From: Lawsonibacter sp.
GTDB taxonomy: Bacteria > Bacillota > Clostridia > Oscillospirales > Oscillospiraceae
Length of the DNA: 64,000 nucleotides
Assembly (NCBI GenBank): GCA_022791995.1
Contig: JAAWAD010000073.1
Coordinates: 1 to 64,000 of the forward strand
Direction of reading: 5' to 3'
Below, piece after piece: positions 17,427 through 26,646 of the stretch. A model generated the notes under the pieces. It searched no databases. It was not told the origin of the DNA and saw only the letters and a list, made by a program, of their open reading frames with translations. The position numbers and the translations under genes were made by a program. Numbering within the stretch: position 1 is the stretch's first letter; each line of letters starts with the position of its first letter.

Positions 17427-20400
17427 GTGCCCTTTCCCCTGACCGATGAACAGAAAAGGATTGTAGAAGACCAGAGCGGTGAACTGTTGGTGTCCGCTGC
17501 CGCCGGCTCGGGAAAGACCCGGGTGCTGGTGGAGCGGCTGTTGGACCGGGTAGACCGGGAGGGGCTGGACATCGACCGCTTTCTGGTCATCACATATACC
17601 AAAGCGGCGGCGGCAGAGCTCCGGTCCCGCATCGCCCAGGAGCTGGCGGAGCGTATGGCCCACCGCCCCGGGGCCCGGCACCTGCGGCGTCAGACCGCCC
17701 TGGTGTATCAGGCCCAGATCTCGACCATCCACGCCTTCTGTGCTGCGCTCCTTCGGGAAAACGGCCATCTGCTGGATTTGGACCCGGACTTCCGCATGTG
17801 CGACGAGGGGGAAGCCAAGGTTCTCCTCCTCCAGACCCTGGAGGGGGTGCTGGACCGGCGATATGAGGGTCTGGAAGGGGACAGTTCTTTTGCTATTCTG
17901 GCGGATACCTTGGCCGTCGGGCGGGACGACAGCCGCCTGAGCGAAATCGCGGCGGATATCTTCCAGCGGGTCCAGAGCCACCCCGACCCGGTCCGGTGGC
18001 TGGAGGAGCAGAAGCGGCTCTGGGATCTGGAGGGGGTGACAGACCTGGCCCAGACGAGCTGGGGGGAGGTGCTGCTGGAGGACGCCCGGCGGCAGGCCGC
18101 CGGCTGCCGGGACCGGCTGGAGCTGGCCCTGGCACTGTCCGGGAAGGATGAGCTGTTGGAGCAGAACTACAGCCCGTCCATTTTGGCTTCGCTGGAGGGG
18201 GTAGAGGATTTTCTGAGGGCGGAGAGCTGGGATGCAGCTTATGCCTGCCTGCCCATTCCCTTTCCTGCCGCTGGACGAAAGCGAAAGCGGAGACAGGCCC
18301 TGCCTCCTATGGAGGAGGCTCAGGCGGATCAGACAGGGGAGCGGGTCAAGGCCATTCGCAGCTGGTGCAAAAAGAAGCTGGACAAGCTGGCTCCTCTGCT
18401 GGGAGGAGACAGCGCCTCTCTTCTGGAAGAGCTGTCCCTGTCCCGCCCCGCTGTTCAGGCACTTCTGGATCTGGTGCTGGACCTTCAGGCCGCCTTTTCG
18501 GCGGAGAAGCGGCGTCGGAATCTGGTGGACTTCTCTGATTTGGAGCATCTGGCTGTGCGGCTGCTGACCGACGCGCAGGGCAATCCCACCCCCCTGGCGG
18601 AGAGCTGGGGGGCCCGGTTCCACGAGGTGCTGGTGGATGAGTATCAGGATACCAACCAGGTCCAGAATGCCATTTTTCACGCCATCTCTCAGGGGGGGCG
18701 GCGGCTGTTCCAGGTAGGGGACGTGAAGCAGTCCATTTACCGCTTCCGGCTGGCCGACCCCGGCATTTTTCTGGACAAGTACCGCCGTTACCCCGACGGG
18801 GAGGGGGCGCTGGAGGGGGCGGCCCGGCGGCGGATTCTCTCAAAAAACTTTCGTTCCCGCCCTCAGGTGCTGGAGGGGTGCAACGATCTGTTTCGCTCCG
18901 TGATGTCCCGAGAGTTTGGAGAGGTGGACTACACCGACGATCAGGCTCTGGTGCCAGGGAAGCGCTTCCCGGTTCAGGAGGGACCCGACCCCTATGCCCT
19001 GGAGCTGGACTGTCTGGATCTGTCCTTTTTGGGGGAGCAGCAGGGAGAGAAGGAGGACAAGGACCTTTTGGAAGCTCGCTTTGCCGCCCGACGCGTCAGT
19101 GAGCTGCTTGCTGCTCCCCTGATGGTCACGGAGGGAGAGAGGCAGCGTCCCCTCCGTCCCTCTGACGTCATGATTCTGATGCGCAGCCCAAGCTCCGTTC
19201 TCCACCACTACCTCCGGGCCCTGGGAGAGGAGGGCATTCCCTGGTCCGCCCTGGAGGGGGGGGACCTGCTGAACACCACCGAGGTAAATGTGGCCCTGTC
19301 TATTTTGCGCATTGTGGACAATCCACGCCAGGATGTGGCCCTGATTGCTGCCCTGTGTTCCCCGGTGTACGGCTTTTCCGGGGATAAGCTGGCCCTCCTC
19401 CGGGCCCAGGCAGAGGGGGATTTCTATGCCGCCCTGGTCCGGGCTGCCCAGGAGGGCGACCAGGAGTGTCAAAGCTTTTTGGAGGAGCTGGCCGCCCTGC
19501 GCTTCGGCGCGGGGGACAGGACCTGCCGGCAGCTGATCTGGTATATCTATGAGAAGACCAACCTGCTGGGGATCTTTGGGGCCATGGACGGCGGAGCGGA
19601 GCGGCAGGGCAACCTGCTGTCCCTTTATGCCATCGCCGGGGCTCTGGAGAAGGCGGGGTGCCGGTCCCTGTTCCAGTTCCTCCTGCGCCTGGACCGGATG
19701 CGCAGCACCGGGGCCCGGCTGACGGTTCCAGGACCCAGCCAGGGCGAGGAAGGGGTGTCCATCCTGACCATCCACCGGTCCAAGGGGCTGGAAAAGCCGG
19801 TGGTGTTGGTCTGCGGTCTGTCCCGGCGGATGAACCGGGATGATTTCCAGCGACCGGTGCTCTTCCACCCCCAGTTGGGGGTGGGGCCCAAGGGGCTGGA
19901 CCGGGATCGCATGATCGAGTACTCCACTCCGGCCCGCCGGGCGGTTGCCCGGAGGATGGAGCGGGAGATGATGGCGGAGGAGCTGCGCTTGTTGTACGTG
20001 GCCATGACCCGGGCCCAGGAGAAGCTGATTCTGACCCTGTCCCTCCCGGAGGGAGGGCGGGTCCTGGAGCGATTGGGAGAGGTCTTCTCTGTTCCGCCGA
20101 GCCCCATGGTCCTGGAGAGCCAGCAGAATGTGGGCCAGTGGATTCTGCTCCACGCCCTGGCACGGCCGGAGGCCGGCGCCCTGCGGGAGTTGGCCGGTCT
20201 GTCCCTGACGCAGGGAGGGAAGTATGGTCCCCCCTGGGATATCCGCTGGGTGAAGGGGCTGTCCCTGACCCAGGCGGAAAGTGCCCAGGGCCGTTTTGCG
20301 GAGCTGACTCAGGATGGGCCGGAGGAGCTGGAGGCTCTGGTGAAGAAGCTGGCCTGGACCTATCCTCACCCGTCGGGGGCCAGCATTCCTTCCAAGCTTA

Positions 20401-21038
20401 CCGCTACCCAGATCAAGGGGCGTACCCTGGACCGGGAGGCCGCCGAGGAGGCTGCTGTCCAGCCGGGAGCCCGCCCCCCCATCCGCCGCCCCGATTTTAT
20501 GCTTCAGGAGCGGGGCCTGACCCCTGCCCAGCGGGGGACGGCCATCCATCTGGCCATGCAGTACATCCCCCTGGAGGGGGATCACAGCCCCCGGGGCGTT
20601 CGGGCGCAGCTGGACCGCCTGGTGGAGATGGGCTTTCTCACCCGCCTCCAGAGGGAAGCGGTGGACCCCAGGCAGATTTCCGCCTTCTTCACCAGCCCAC
20701 TGGGCCAGGCGATGACCGCCTCCCCGGTGTGCCGCCGGGAGTTCAAATTCTCCCTCCTGGTCCCTGCCCGGGACTACTTCCCGGAGGGGGAGTTCGGCGA
20801 GATGGTGCTGCTCCAAGGGGTGGTGGACGTCTGGTTTGAGGACAAGGGGGGGCTCACCGTGGTGGACTTTAAAAGTGACCGGATATCTACTGGCGGAGAG
20901 CTGGCCCGGAGCCAGGAGTATCGTTCCCAGATGATGGCCTATGGCCGGGCGCTGTCTGCCATTCTGGGCCGCCCGGTGAACCGAATGGTTCTGTGGTTTT
21001 TTGCCACTGGTCAGGGGGTGGAGGTGGGGCCTGCATGA
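17427..21038 (+). CDS. addA: ATP-dependent helicase/nuclease subunit A
   Basis: LTDEQKRIVED..LLVSAAAGSGKTRVLVERLLD; UvrD motifs LVDEYQDTNQVQ, GDVKQSIYRFR; C-terminal nuclease motif VDVWFEDKGGLTVVDFKSD. GTG start. Confidence 0.95.
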   Translation: MPFPLTDEQKRIVEDQSGELLVSAAAGSGKTRVLVERLLDRVDREGLDIDRFLVITYTKAAAAELRSRIAQELAERMAHRPGARHLRRQTALVYQAQISTIHAFCAALLRENGHLLDLDPDFRMCDEGEAKVLLLQTLEGVLDRRYEGLEGDSSFAILADTLAVGRDDSRLSEIAADIFQRVQSHPDPVRWLEEQKRLWDLEGVTDLAQTSWGEVLLEDARRQAAGCRDRLELALALSGKDELLEQNYSPSILASLEGVEDFLRAESWDAAYACLPIPFPAAGRKRKRRQALPPMEEAQADQTGERVKAIRSWCKKKLDKLAPLLGGDSASLLEELSLSRPAVQALLDLVLDLQAAFSAEKRRRNLVDFSDLEHLAVRLLTDAQGNPTPLAESWGARFHEVLVDEYQDTNQVQNAIFHAISQGGRRLFQVGDVKQSIYRFRLADPGIFLDKYRRYPDGEGALEGAARRRILSKNFRSRPQVLEGCNDLFRSVMSREFGEVDYTDDQALVPGKRFPVQEGPDPYALELDCLDLSFLGEQQGEKEDKDLLEARFAARRVSELLAAPLMVTEGERQRPLRPSDVMILMRSPSSVLHHYLRALGEEGIPWSALEGGDLLNTTEVNVALSILRIVDNPRQDVALIAALCSPVYGFSGDKLALLRAQAEGDFYAALVRAAQEGDQECQSFLEELAALRFGAGDRTCRQLIWYIYEKTNLLGIFGAMDGGAERQGNLLSLYAIAGALEKAGCRSLFQFLLRLDRMRSTGARLTVPGPSQGEEGVSILTIHRSKGLEKPVVLVCGLSRRMNRDDFQRPVLFHPQLGVGPKGLDRDRMIEYSTPARRAVARRMEREMMAEELRLLYVAMTRAQEKLILTLSLPEGGRVLERLGEVFSVPPSPMVLESQQNVGQWILLHALARPEAGALRELAGLSLTQGGKYGPPWDIRWVKGLSLTQAESAQGRFAELTQDGPEELEALVKKLAWTYPHPSGASIPSKLTATQIKGRTLDREAAEEAAVQPGARPPIRRPDFMLQERGLTPAQRGTAIHLAMQYIPLEGDHSPRGVRAQLDRLVEMGFLTRLQREAVDPRQISAFFTSPLGQAMTASPVCRREFKFSLLVPARDYFPEGEFGEMVLLQGVVDVWFEDKGGLTVVDFKSDRISTGGELARSQEYRSQMMAYGRALSAILGRPVNRMVLWFFATGQGVEVGPA

Positions 21039-21044
21039 GCGGGC

Positions 21045-21296
21045 CTATCTCCGGTGCTCTGGCTCCTTTTCCACCAGAATAATGTCCTCCCCAAAGCGAC
21101 GCACGGTGGTCCAGGGGATGTACCAGTCCTCCTCCCGGCCCAGCAGGCCGAAAAACCGCCGCCGCCCGGGTACCACCAGAGCGCTTACCTGTCCCGTCTC
21201 CAAATCGACCTCCAGGTCGCCCACATAGCCAAACCGGCTGCCGTCGGCCACGCTGATGACCTCCTTGTACCGAAGATCTGCAATCCTTGTTTCCAT
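21045..21296 (-). CDS. YlmC/YmxH family sporulation-associated protein (PRC-barrel)
   Basis: METRIADLRYKEVISVADGSRFGYVGDLEVDLETGQVSALVVPGRRRFFGLLGREEDWYIPW. Confidence 0.9.
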   Translation of the reverse strand: METRIADLRYKEVISVADGSRFGYVGDLEVDLETGQVSALVVPGRRRFFGLLGREEDWYIPWTTVRRFGEDIILVEKEPEHRR

Positions 21297-21342
21297 GGTT
21301 CCGCCTCCTCTTTGGGATACTTTATGCGAGGAGGGGCGCGTC

Positions 21343-22722
21343 CTATGAAGGGATCCGTCCCGTTTCGCCGCTTGGGACGGTACAGCGGTGAGAGTGGTTT
21401 GCGTTCCCGGAGCGGCTCCAGGCGCGGGCCAGAACAGACCAGAAGGTCACCACGCCCACCCAGCCCAGACCGGTGGCCAGGGCCACGGCGGGCAGGCCCA
21501 GTGCAGGGGCCAGCAGCCAGGAGACGACAGCCCGGAAGGTGATGTGCCCCGCTGCTCCGATGACGGTGAGATTTACCCGGCCAAGCCCCTCAAAGAAGCC
21601 GGCCAGAGCGCTGCCCAAAAAGTTAAAAAGGTAGAAGCAGGCCACAAGACGCAGGTAACCTGCCGCGGCATCCAGACTGTCGCCTCCCTGGCCAGGCAGC
21701 ACCAGGGACAGCAGGGGGGAGGCGGCAAGGATCATTCCCAGGGAGACCGCCACGCCAAACCAGGCCAGCAGCCGCCGGCCCTGACGCAGCCCCTGGAACA
21801 CCCGCTCCCGGTCTCCGGCTCCTGTGTTCTGGCCGATGAAGACCGCCATGGCAGAGGCCCCGCTGTCTCCGAAGGAGTTGGCAAAGCCTTCAATCCGGGT
21901 GGCGGCGGTGTAAGCGGCGATGGAGGCCTCGCCCAGGCCGTTCACTGTCCGCTGGACAGCCAGCTTGCCGATATAGAGGCTGGCCATATGGAGGGCGGAT
22001 ACAAAGCTGTAATGGGCGGTGCGCCGGAGAAGAGGGCCGTCGTACCGCATATCGCCCCGGTGGAACATGAGCTGGGGGAAGCGCCGGGCCAGATAACCCA
22101 GACACAGGCCGGTGGCCAGGGCCTGGGAGACGACTGTGGCCCAGGCGGCTCCCGCCACGTCCAGATAGGGGATCAAAGCCAGATCCAGCCCCAGATTGAC
22201 CGCCATAGAGACCATAAGGAAGAGAAGGGCGGCCTGGGTGTTGCCCACGGCCCAGAGAACAGCGGCACTGAGCTGGTAGGAAAAGGCTGCCGGGAATCCC
22301 AGAAAAATGACGGTCAGGTAGGGGTGGGCGTAAAGGCAGACGGATTCCGGCGTCTGGAGCAGGGAAAGCAGAGGATCCAGGAGAAGCAGTCCCGCTCCGG
22401 TCAGCCCCAGGGACAGTAGCAGCCCAAAGAGAGCGGCCAGGAAGAAGTCCCGGCGGAAGGCGGGGCCATCCTCTGCCCCGTAGAGCTGGGACAGCAGTAC
22501 CCCCACCCCGGAGCAGCCCCCGCTGATGAGGAAGAGGAACAGATTCATCACCGCCCCTGCCACCCCCAGGGCGGCAAAGGCGCTCTCTCCCACGATCCGG
22601 CCTACAAGGACGGCGTCCACGGTGTTGTACAGCTGCTGCATGATGTTGCCCGCCAGCATGGGCAGAGCCAGGGCAATCAGCTGCCGGCGGATGGGGCCCT
22701 GGGTTAAGGCTGTGGTGTTCAT
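21343..22722 (-). CDS. MATE family efflux transporter
   Basis: MLAGNIMQQLYNTVDAVLVGRIVGESAFAALGVAGAVMNLFLFLISGGCSGVGVL. Confidence 0.93.
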   Translation of the reverse strand: MNTTALTQGPIRRQLIALALPMLAGNIMQQLYNTVDAVLVGRIVGESAFAALGVAGAVMNLFLFLISGGCSGVGVLLSQLYGAEDGPAFRRDFFLAALFGLLLSLGLTGAGLLLLDPLLSLLQTPESVCLYAHPYLTVIFLGFPAAFSYQLSAAVLWAVGNTQAALLFLMVSMAVNLGLDLALIPYLDVAGAAWATVVSQALATGLCLGYLARRFPQLMFHRGDMRYDGPLLRRTAHYSFVSALHMASLYIGKLAVQRTVNGLGEASIAAYTAATRIEGFANSFGDSGASAMAVFIGQNTGAGDRERVFQGLRQGRRLLAWFGVAVSLGMILAASPLLSLVLPGQGGDSLDAAAGYLRLVACFYLFNFLGSALAGFFEGLGRVNLTVIGAAGHITFRAVVSWLLAPALGLPAVALATGLGWVGVVTFWSVLARAWSRSGNANHSHRCTVPSGETGRIPS

Positions 22723-22804
22723 GGGAAGAGACCTCCTGTGTTGTGGATGTGCTCCCAGTATAGCGGCGGGGCGCGGCCTTGTAAAATGCCGTTTTTTTCG
22801 ATTA

Positions 22805-22826
22805 AATATAATACAAATATTATATT
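22805..22826. promoter_or_regulatory. Candidate regulator site (palindrome) in MATE/LysR divergent region
   Basis: AATATAATA-caaa-TATTATATT perfect 9-bp inverted repeat immediately before the lysR RBS. Confidence 0.5.
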
Positions 22827-22839
22827 AAGGAGGTGAAAT

Positions 22840-23748
22840 ATGACCTATCAATCCATAGAGGTGTTTCTGGCCGTGGTCCGGGCGGGAAGCCTGTCTGGAG
22901 CGGCCCAAGCCCTGTATGTCACACAGCCCGCTGTCAGCCGCCAGATCCGGGCCCTGGAGGAGGAGCTGGGCTGTCCCCTGTTGGTTCGAGGCCGAGGCGT
23001 GCGGCAGGTAGAGCTTACCGACCAGGGACAGGACTTTGTTCAGGTGGCGGAGAAGTGGCGCCAGGTATGGCAGGAGACCCGGGAGGTGGCCAGCCGGGAC
23101 CGGGACCGGACGCTGAACGCTGCCTCGGTGGGCAGTGTAAGCACCTATCTGCTCTCCCCGGTGTTTCGGGCCTTTTTAGAGGAGGAGCCAGGGCGGGCCC
23201 TGACCTTCCACAGCTGCCACTCAGTGGACGCATACGAGTACATGGCCCAGGGGCTGGCGGACATTGCGTTTATCTCGGACAGTATGTACCACCCCCAGGT
23301 GGAGACCGTCCCCGCCTTCCGGGAGCCTATGGTCCTGGTCACGGCGCCAGACAGCCCGCTGCCCCGGCAGGTCCACCCCTCCCGGCTGGACCCGGCCCGA
23401 GAGCTGCGCCTGCCCTGGAATCCAGAGTACGATTTGTGGCACTCCTTCTGGTTCAGCAGCGGGGCCCAGCCCCGGGCGGTGCTGGACCAGATGTCCCTGC
23501 TGGAGGACTTTTTCAGCTGGGAGGGGAGCTGGGCGGACAGTTGGGCAATCGCGCCCGCCATGGTGGCCCGGGCCCTTCAGGAGAAACGGGGGCTGGCTGT
23601 CCGCCGGCTGGAGGAGGGGCCCCCGGACGAGATCATCTACTACCTGCTGGGCCGGCGGCGAAAGCCCGCCCTCACCCGGGCCTTTCTGGGCTGTCTGCAC
23701 CGGGAGCTGGAGCGGCAGCCGGAGATCGAGTCCTACCTGTCCGTTTGA
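22840..23748 (+). CDS. LysR family transcriptional regulator
   Basis: N-terminal HTH: MTYQSIEVFLAVVRAGSLSGAAQALYVTQPAVSRQIRALEEELGCPLLVRG. Confidence 0.93.
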   Translation: MTYQSIEVFLAVVRAGSLSGAAQALYVTQPAVSRQIRALEEELGCPLLVRGRGVRQVELTDQGQDFVQVAEKWRQVWQETREVASRDRDRTLNAASVGSVSTYLLSPVFRAFLEEEPGRALTFHSCHSVDAYEYMAQGLADIAFISDSMYHPQVETVPAFREPMVLVTAPDSPLPRQVHPSRLDPARELRLPWNPEYDLWHSFWFSSGAQPRAVLDQMSLLEDFFSWEGSWADSWAIAPAMVARALQEKRGLAVRRLEEGPPDEIIYYLLGRRRKPALTRAFLGCLHRELERQPEIESYLSV

Positions 23749-23810
23749 TTTTGGTGATCGCGGCAGTTCAGGCGCAAGCCTTCAAAATTTTATTAATGCA
23801 GCTTTTTTTC

Positions 23811-23839
23811 TTGCCAGCTCATTCCAAAAAAGGTATAAT
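23811..23839 (+). promoter_or_regulatory. Sigma-A-type promoter of amylase-family gene
   Basis: TTGCCA N17 TATAAT. Confidence 0.75.
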
Positions 23840-23892
23840 GGGAAGCGGCTATCAATCCTACCCGCATTGCGGCAAGAGAGGAGATAACAAAT

Positions 23893-25203
23893 ATGTGGTT
23901 TGACCAAGCGGTGATCTATCAAATTTACCCCCTGGGTCTGTGCGGCGCGCCAGCGGACAACGATGGGGTGCGGACCCCTCGCATCCGGCGGCTGCTGGAC
24001 TGGGTGGAACACATCAAGCAGACCGGGGTGGACACGGTGCTGCTGAATCCGGTGTTCGACAGTGACCGCCACGGCTATGACACCCGGGATTATTTCCATG
24101 TGGACCCTCGTCTGGGGGAAGACGAGGATCTGGCTCAGGTGTGTAAGGCCTTCCATGACGCGGGCCTGCGGGTGATGCTGGACGGGGTGTTCAACCATGT
24201 GGGCCGGGGCTTCTGGGCCTTCCGGGACGTGCGGGAGAAGCGCTGGGACAGCCCCTATAAGGACTGGTTTCACCTCAACTTCGACGGCAACACGAACTAC
24301 AATGACGGTTTCTGGTACGAGGGCTGGGAGGGCCACAACGAGCTGGTCAAGCTGAATCTGTGGAATCCGGCGGTGGTACAGCACCAGTTTGACGCCATCC
24401 GCTCCTGGGTGGAGCGGTTCGGCATTGACGGCCTGCGCCTGGATGTGGCCTACTGTCTGCCCCCCGAGTACCTGAAGCAGCTGCGCTCCTTCGCCAACTC
24501 CCTCAAGCCCGACTTTGTCCTCATGGGGGAGACCCTCCACGGGGACTACAACCGCTGGATGGGGGACGAGCTGTGCCACTCCGTGACCAACTACGAGTGC
24601 TACAAGGGCCTGTGGTCCAGCTTCAACTCCATGAACATGTTCGAGATTGGCCACTCCCTGGCCCGTCAGTTCGGCCCAGAGCAGTGGACCCTGTACAAGG
24701 GGAAACACCTGCTGTCCTTCCTGGACAACCACGATGTGACCCGCATTGCCTCCCAGCTCATCAATCCGGCCCATCTGCCCCTGGCCTACGCTGTTGCCTT
24801 TGGGATGCCCGGGGTGCCGGCCATCTACTGCGGCAGCGAGTGGGGCATTCAGGGAAAGAAGCAGGAGGGAGACGCCGCATTGCGCCCAACCTTGGAGAGG
24901 CCGGAGTGGAACGAGCTCACGGCCTGGATTGCCAAGCTGGCCCAGGCGAAAAAGGGCAGCACTGCCCTGTGCTATGGCGGGTACCGGAATGTGGTGCTCA
25001 CCAATAAGCAGATTATTTTTGAGCGCGCCTGTGACAGCGAGCGGGTGCTGGTGGCGCTGAACATCGACGGCCAGCCCTACACAGCCCACTTTGACGCTGG
25101 CTGCGGCCGGGCAGTGGATTTGATTACCGGAACGCCCCATGACTTCGGCGGCGGCTCCGAGCTGCCCCCCTACAGCGCCTTCTTCTGGCGGACGGAGCGC
25201 TGA
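23893..25203 (+). CDS. Alpha-amylase (GH13) family glycoside hydrolase, maltogenic/cyclomaltodextrinase-like
   Basis: VMLDGVFNHVG, DGLRLDVAY, MGETLHGDY, LDNHDVTRIAS GH13 motifs. Confidence 0.93.
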   Translation: MWFDQAVIYQIYPLGLCGAPADNDGVRTPRIRRLLDWVEHIKQTGVDTVLLNPVFDSDRHGYDTRDYFHVDPRLGEDEDLAQVCKAFHDAGLRVMLDGVFNHVGRGFWAFRDVREKRWDSPYKDWFHLNFDGNTNYNDGFWYEGWEGHNELVKLNLWNPAVVQHQFDAIRSWVERFGIDGLRLDVAYCLPPEYLKQLRSFANSLKPDFVLMGETLHGDYNRWMGDELCHSVTNYECYKGLWSSFNSMNMFEIGHSLARQFGPEQWTLYKGKHLLSFLDNHDVTRIASQLINPAHLPLAYAVAFGMPGVPAIYCGSEWGIQGKKQEGDAALRPTLERPEWNELTAWIAKLAQAKKGSTALCYGGYRNVVLTNKQIIFERACDSERVLVALNIDGQPYTAHFDAGCGRAVDLITGTPHDFGGGSELPPYSAFFWRTER

Positions 25204-25505
25204 TGTCCGCTTGGCTTTGGCGGGCCCTGGCCATCTATCTGGCCGCTGTCAATCTGGCTGCCCTTCTGCTGATGGGGCTGGACAAGGGGCTGGCCCGCCG
25301 GCGCCGGCGGCGGATTCCAGAGAAAACCTTGTTTCTCCCGGCCCTGCTGGGAGGCGGGCTGGGAGGAACGCTGGGGATGCGGCTCTTCCACCATAAGACC
25401 CGGCACTGGTATTTTCGGTACGGCTTCCCCCTGCTGCTTGCCTTACAGCTGTTGCTGGCTGTCTGGCTGGCGCTTCGCCTCGGGGCTTGGAGCGGGATTT
25501 TGTAA
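25203..25505 (+). CDS. DUF1294 domain-containing membrane protein
   Basis: MGLDKGLARRRRRRIPEKTLFLPALLGGGLGGTLGMRLFHHKTRHWYFRYGFPLLL. Confidence 0.88.
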   Translation: MSAWLWRALAIYLAAVNLAALLLMGLDKGLARRRRRRIPEKTLFLPALLGGGLGGTLGMRLFHHKTRHWYFRYGFPLLLALQLLLAVWLALRLGAWSGIL

Positions 25506-25515
25506 GAGGAGGGAC

Positions 25516-26604
25516 ATGCCGATGAATAAGCGGGTCACAATCCGGGATGTGGCAGAGCGCGCAGGGGTGTCCATCAGCACAGTGCATCAGGCGCTGAACG
25601 GGAAGCCGGGGGTGAGCGAGGCGACCCGGGCCCAGATCCGCAGGATTGCCGGGGAGATGGGCTATCAGCCCAATGCGATGGCCTCCGGGCTGAAGCGGCG
25701 TACCCAGCGGGTGGTAGCGCTGCTGCCCGGAGAGGGGGGGAAGAACCGCTACTACTACCCTCCTCTGTGGAGCGGTATCCGGGACTATCTGAACAGTGCT
25801 GCCGACCTGAATGTAGACTGTACAGAGCTCCCCTACGGCGGGGATCCGGCGGTTTCCGCCTCGCTCCGAGTGGATGAGGTCCGGGCTCTGCTGGCAGACG
25901 GACAGGTGGACGGCCTGCTGACTGTGGGGCATATGGACGCCTTTACCCAGGCGGAATGGGACGGCATCGAAAAAAGGGGCGTTCCTGTGGTGCAAATTGG
26001 CAATGACAACGCAAAAAGCCACAGTATGTGCTGTGTACAACCGGACTACCGCGTCATTGGCCGCACCATGGCAGAGCTGCTTCTGGGGCACATCCCCTCC
26101 TATGGCAGCATTCTGATGTGTGCCGGAAACCCAAGCTGGAAGCAGCATTCTCTGATTGTGCGGGGCTTTGAGGAGTATATGGAGGAGGACGGGGCCCGAA
26201 ACAAGCTGTACAAAAGCTTTGCCTGGAGCATCGGGGAGGAGTCTCAGCGCGAGATTACCTATCTGTTGTCCCAGCCTGACATTGCGGCTTGCTGTAGTGT
26301 GCTCTCCCAGGGCAGCGTGATGATGGTCCAGGCCCTGCGGGAGACCGGTAAGGCTGGACAGGTGTTTGCGGTGGGCAGCGACCTGTTTGAGGAGAACATC
26401 GCCAGCTTGCGGGCACGGATCCTGACCAGCATCATTCAAAAGAACCCATACGCCCAGGGGTATCTGGGCATCAAGACACTGGTGGAGGCGCTGACCCAGG
26501 GGAAGCAGCCCAAGCAGCAGACCATTTATGTGGGCTCGGAGGTGGTTTTTCGGAGCAACGTGGTGATGTATGACCACGGAAACTTCCGCAGTCTGCTGAT
26601 TTAA
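25516..26604 (+). CDS. LacI family transcriptional regulator
   Basis: VTIRDVAERAGVSISTVHQALNGKPGVSEATRAQIRRIAGEMGYQPNAMASGL. Confidence 0.94.
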   Translation: MPMNKRVTIRDVAERAGVSISTVHQALNGKPGVSEATRAQIRRIAGEMGYQPNAMASGLKRRTQRVVALLPGEGGKNRYYYPPLWSGIRDYLNSAADLNVDCTELPYGGDPAVSASLRVDEVRALLADGQVDGLLTVGHMDAFTQAEWDGIEKRGVPVVQIGNDNAKSHSMCCVQPDYRVIGRTMAELLLGHIPSYGSILMCAGNPSWKQHSLIVRGFEEYMEEDGARNKLYKSFAWSIGEESQREITYLLSQPDIAACCSVLSQGSVMMVQALRETGKAGQVFAVGSDLFEENIASLRARILTSIIQKNPYAQGYLGIKTLVEALTQGKQPKQQTIYVGSEVVFRSNVVMYDHGNFRSLLI

Positions 26605-26642
26605 AAAAGTCTTACAGGCCTGTGGCCTGTAAGACTTTTTTT
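26603..26642. terminator. Bidirectional terminator between lacI-type gene and convergent enolase-family gene
   Basis: AAAAAAGTCTTACAGGCC tgt GGCCTGTAAGACTTTTTTT. Confidence 0.9.
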
Positions 26643-26646
26643 GCGC

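Noticed and set aside
18840-20816. 658-aa minus-strand ORF
   Set aside because: Antisense shadow of addA.
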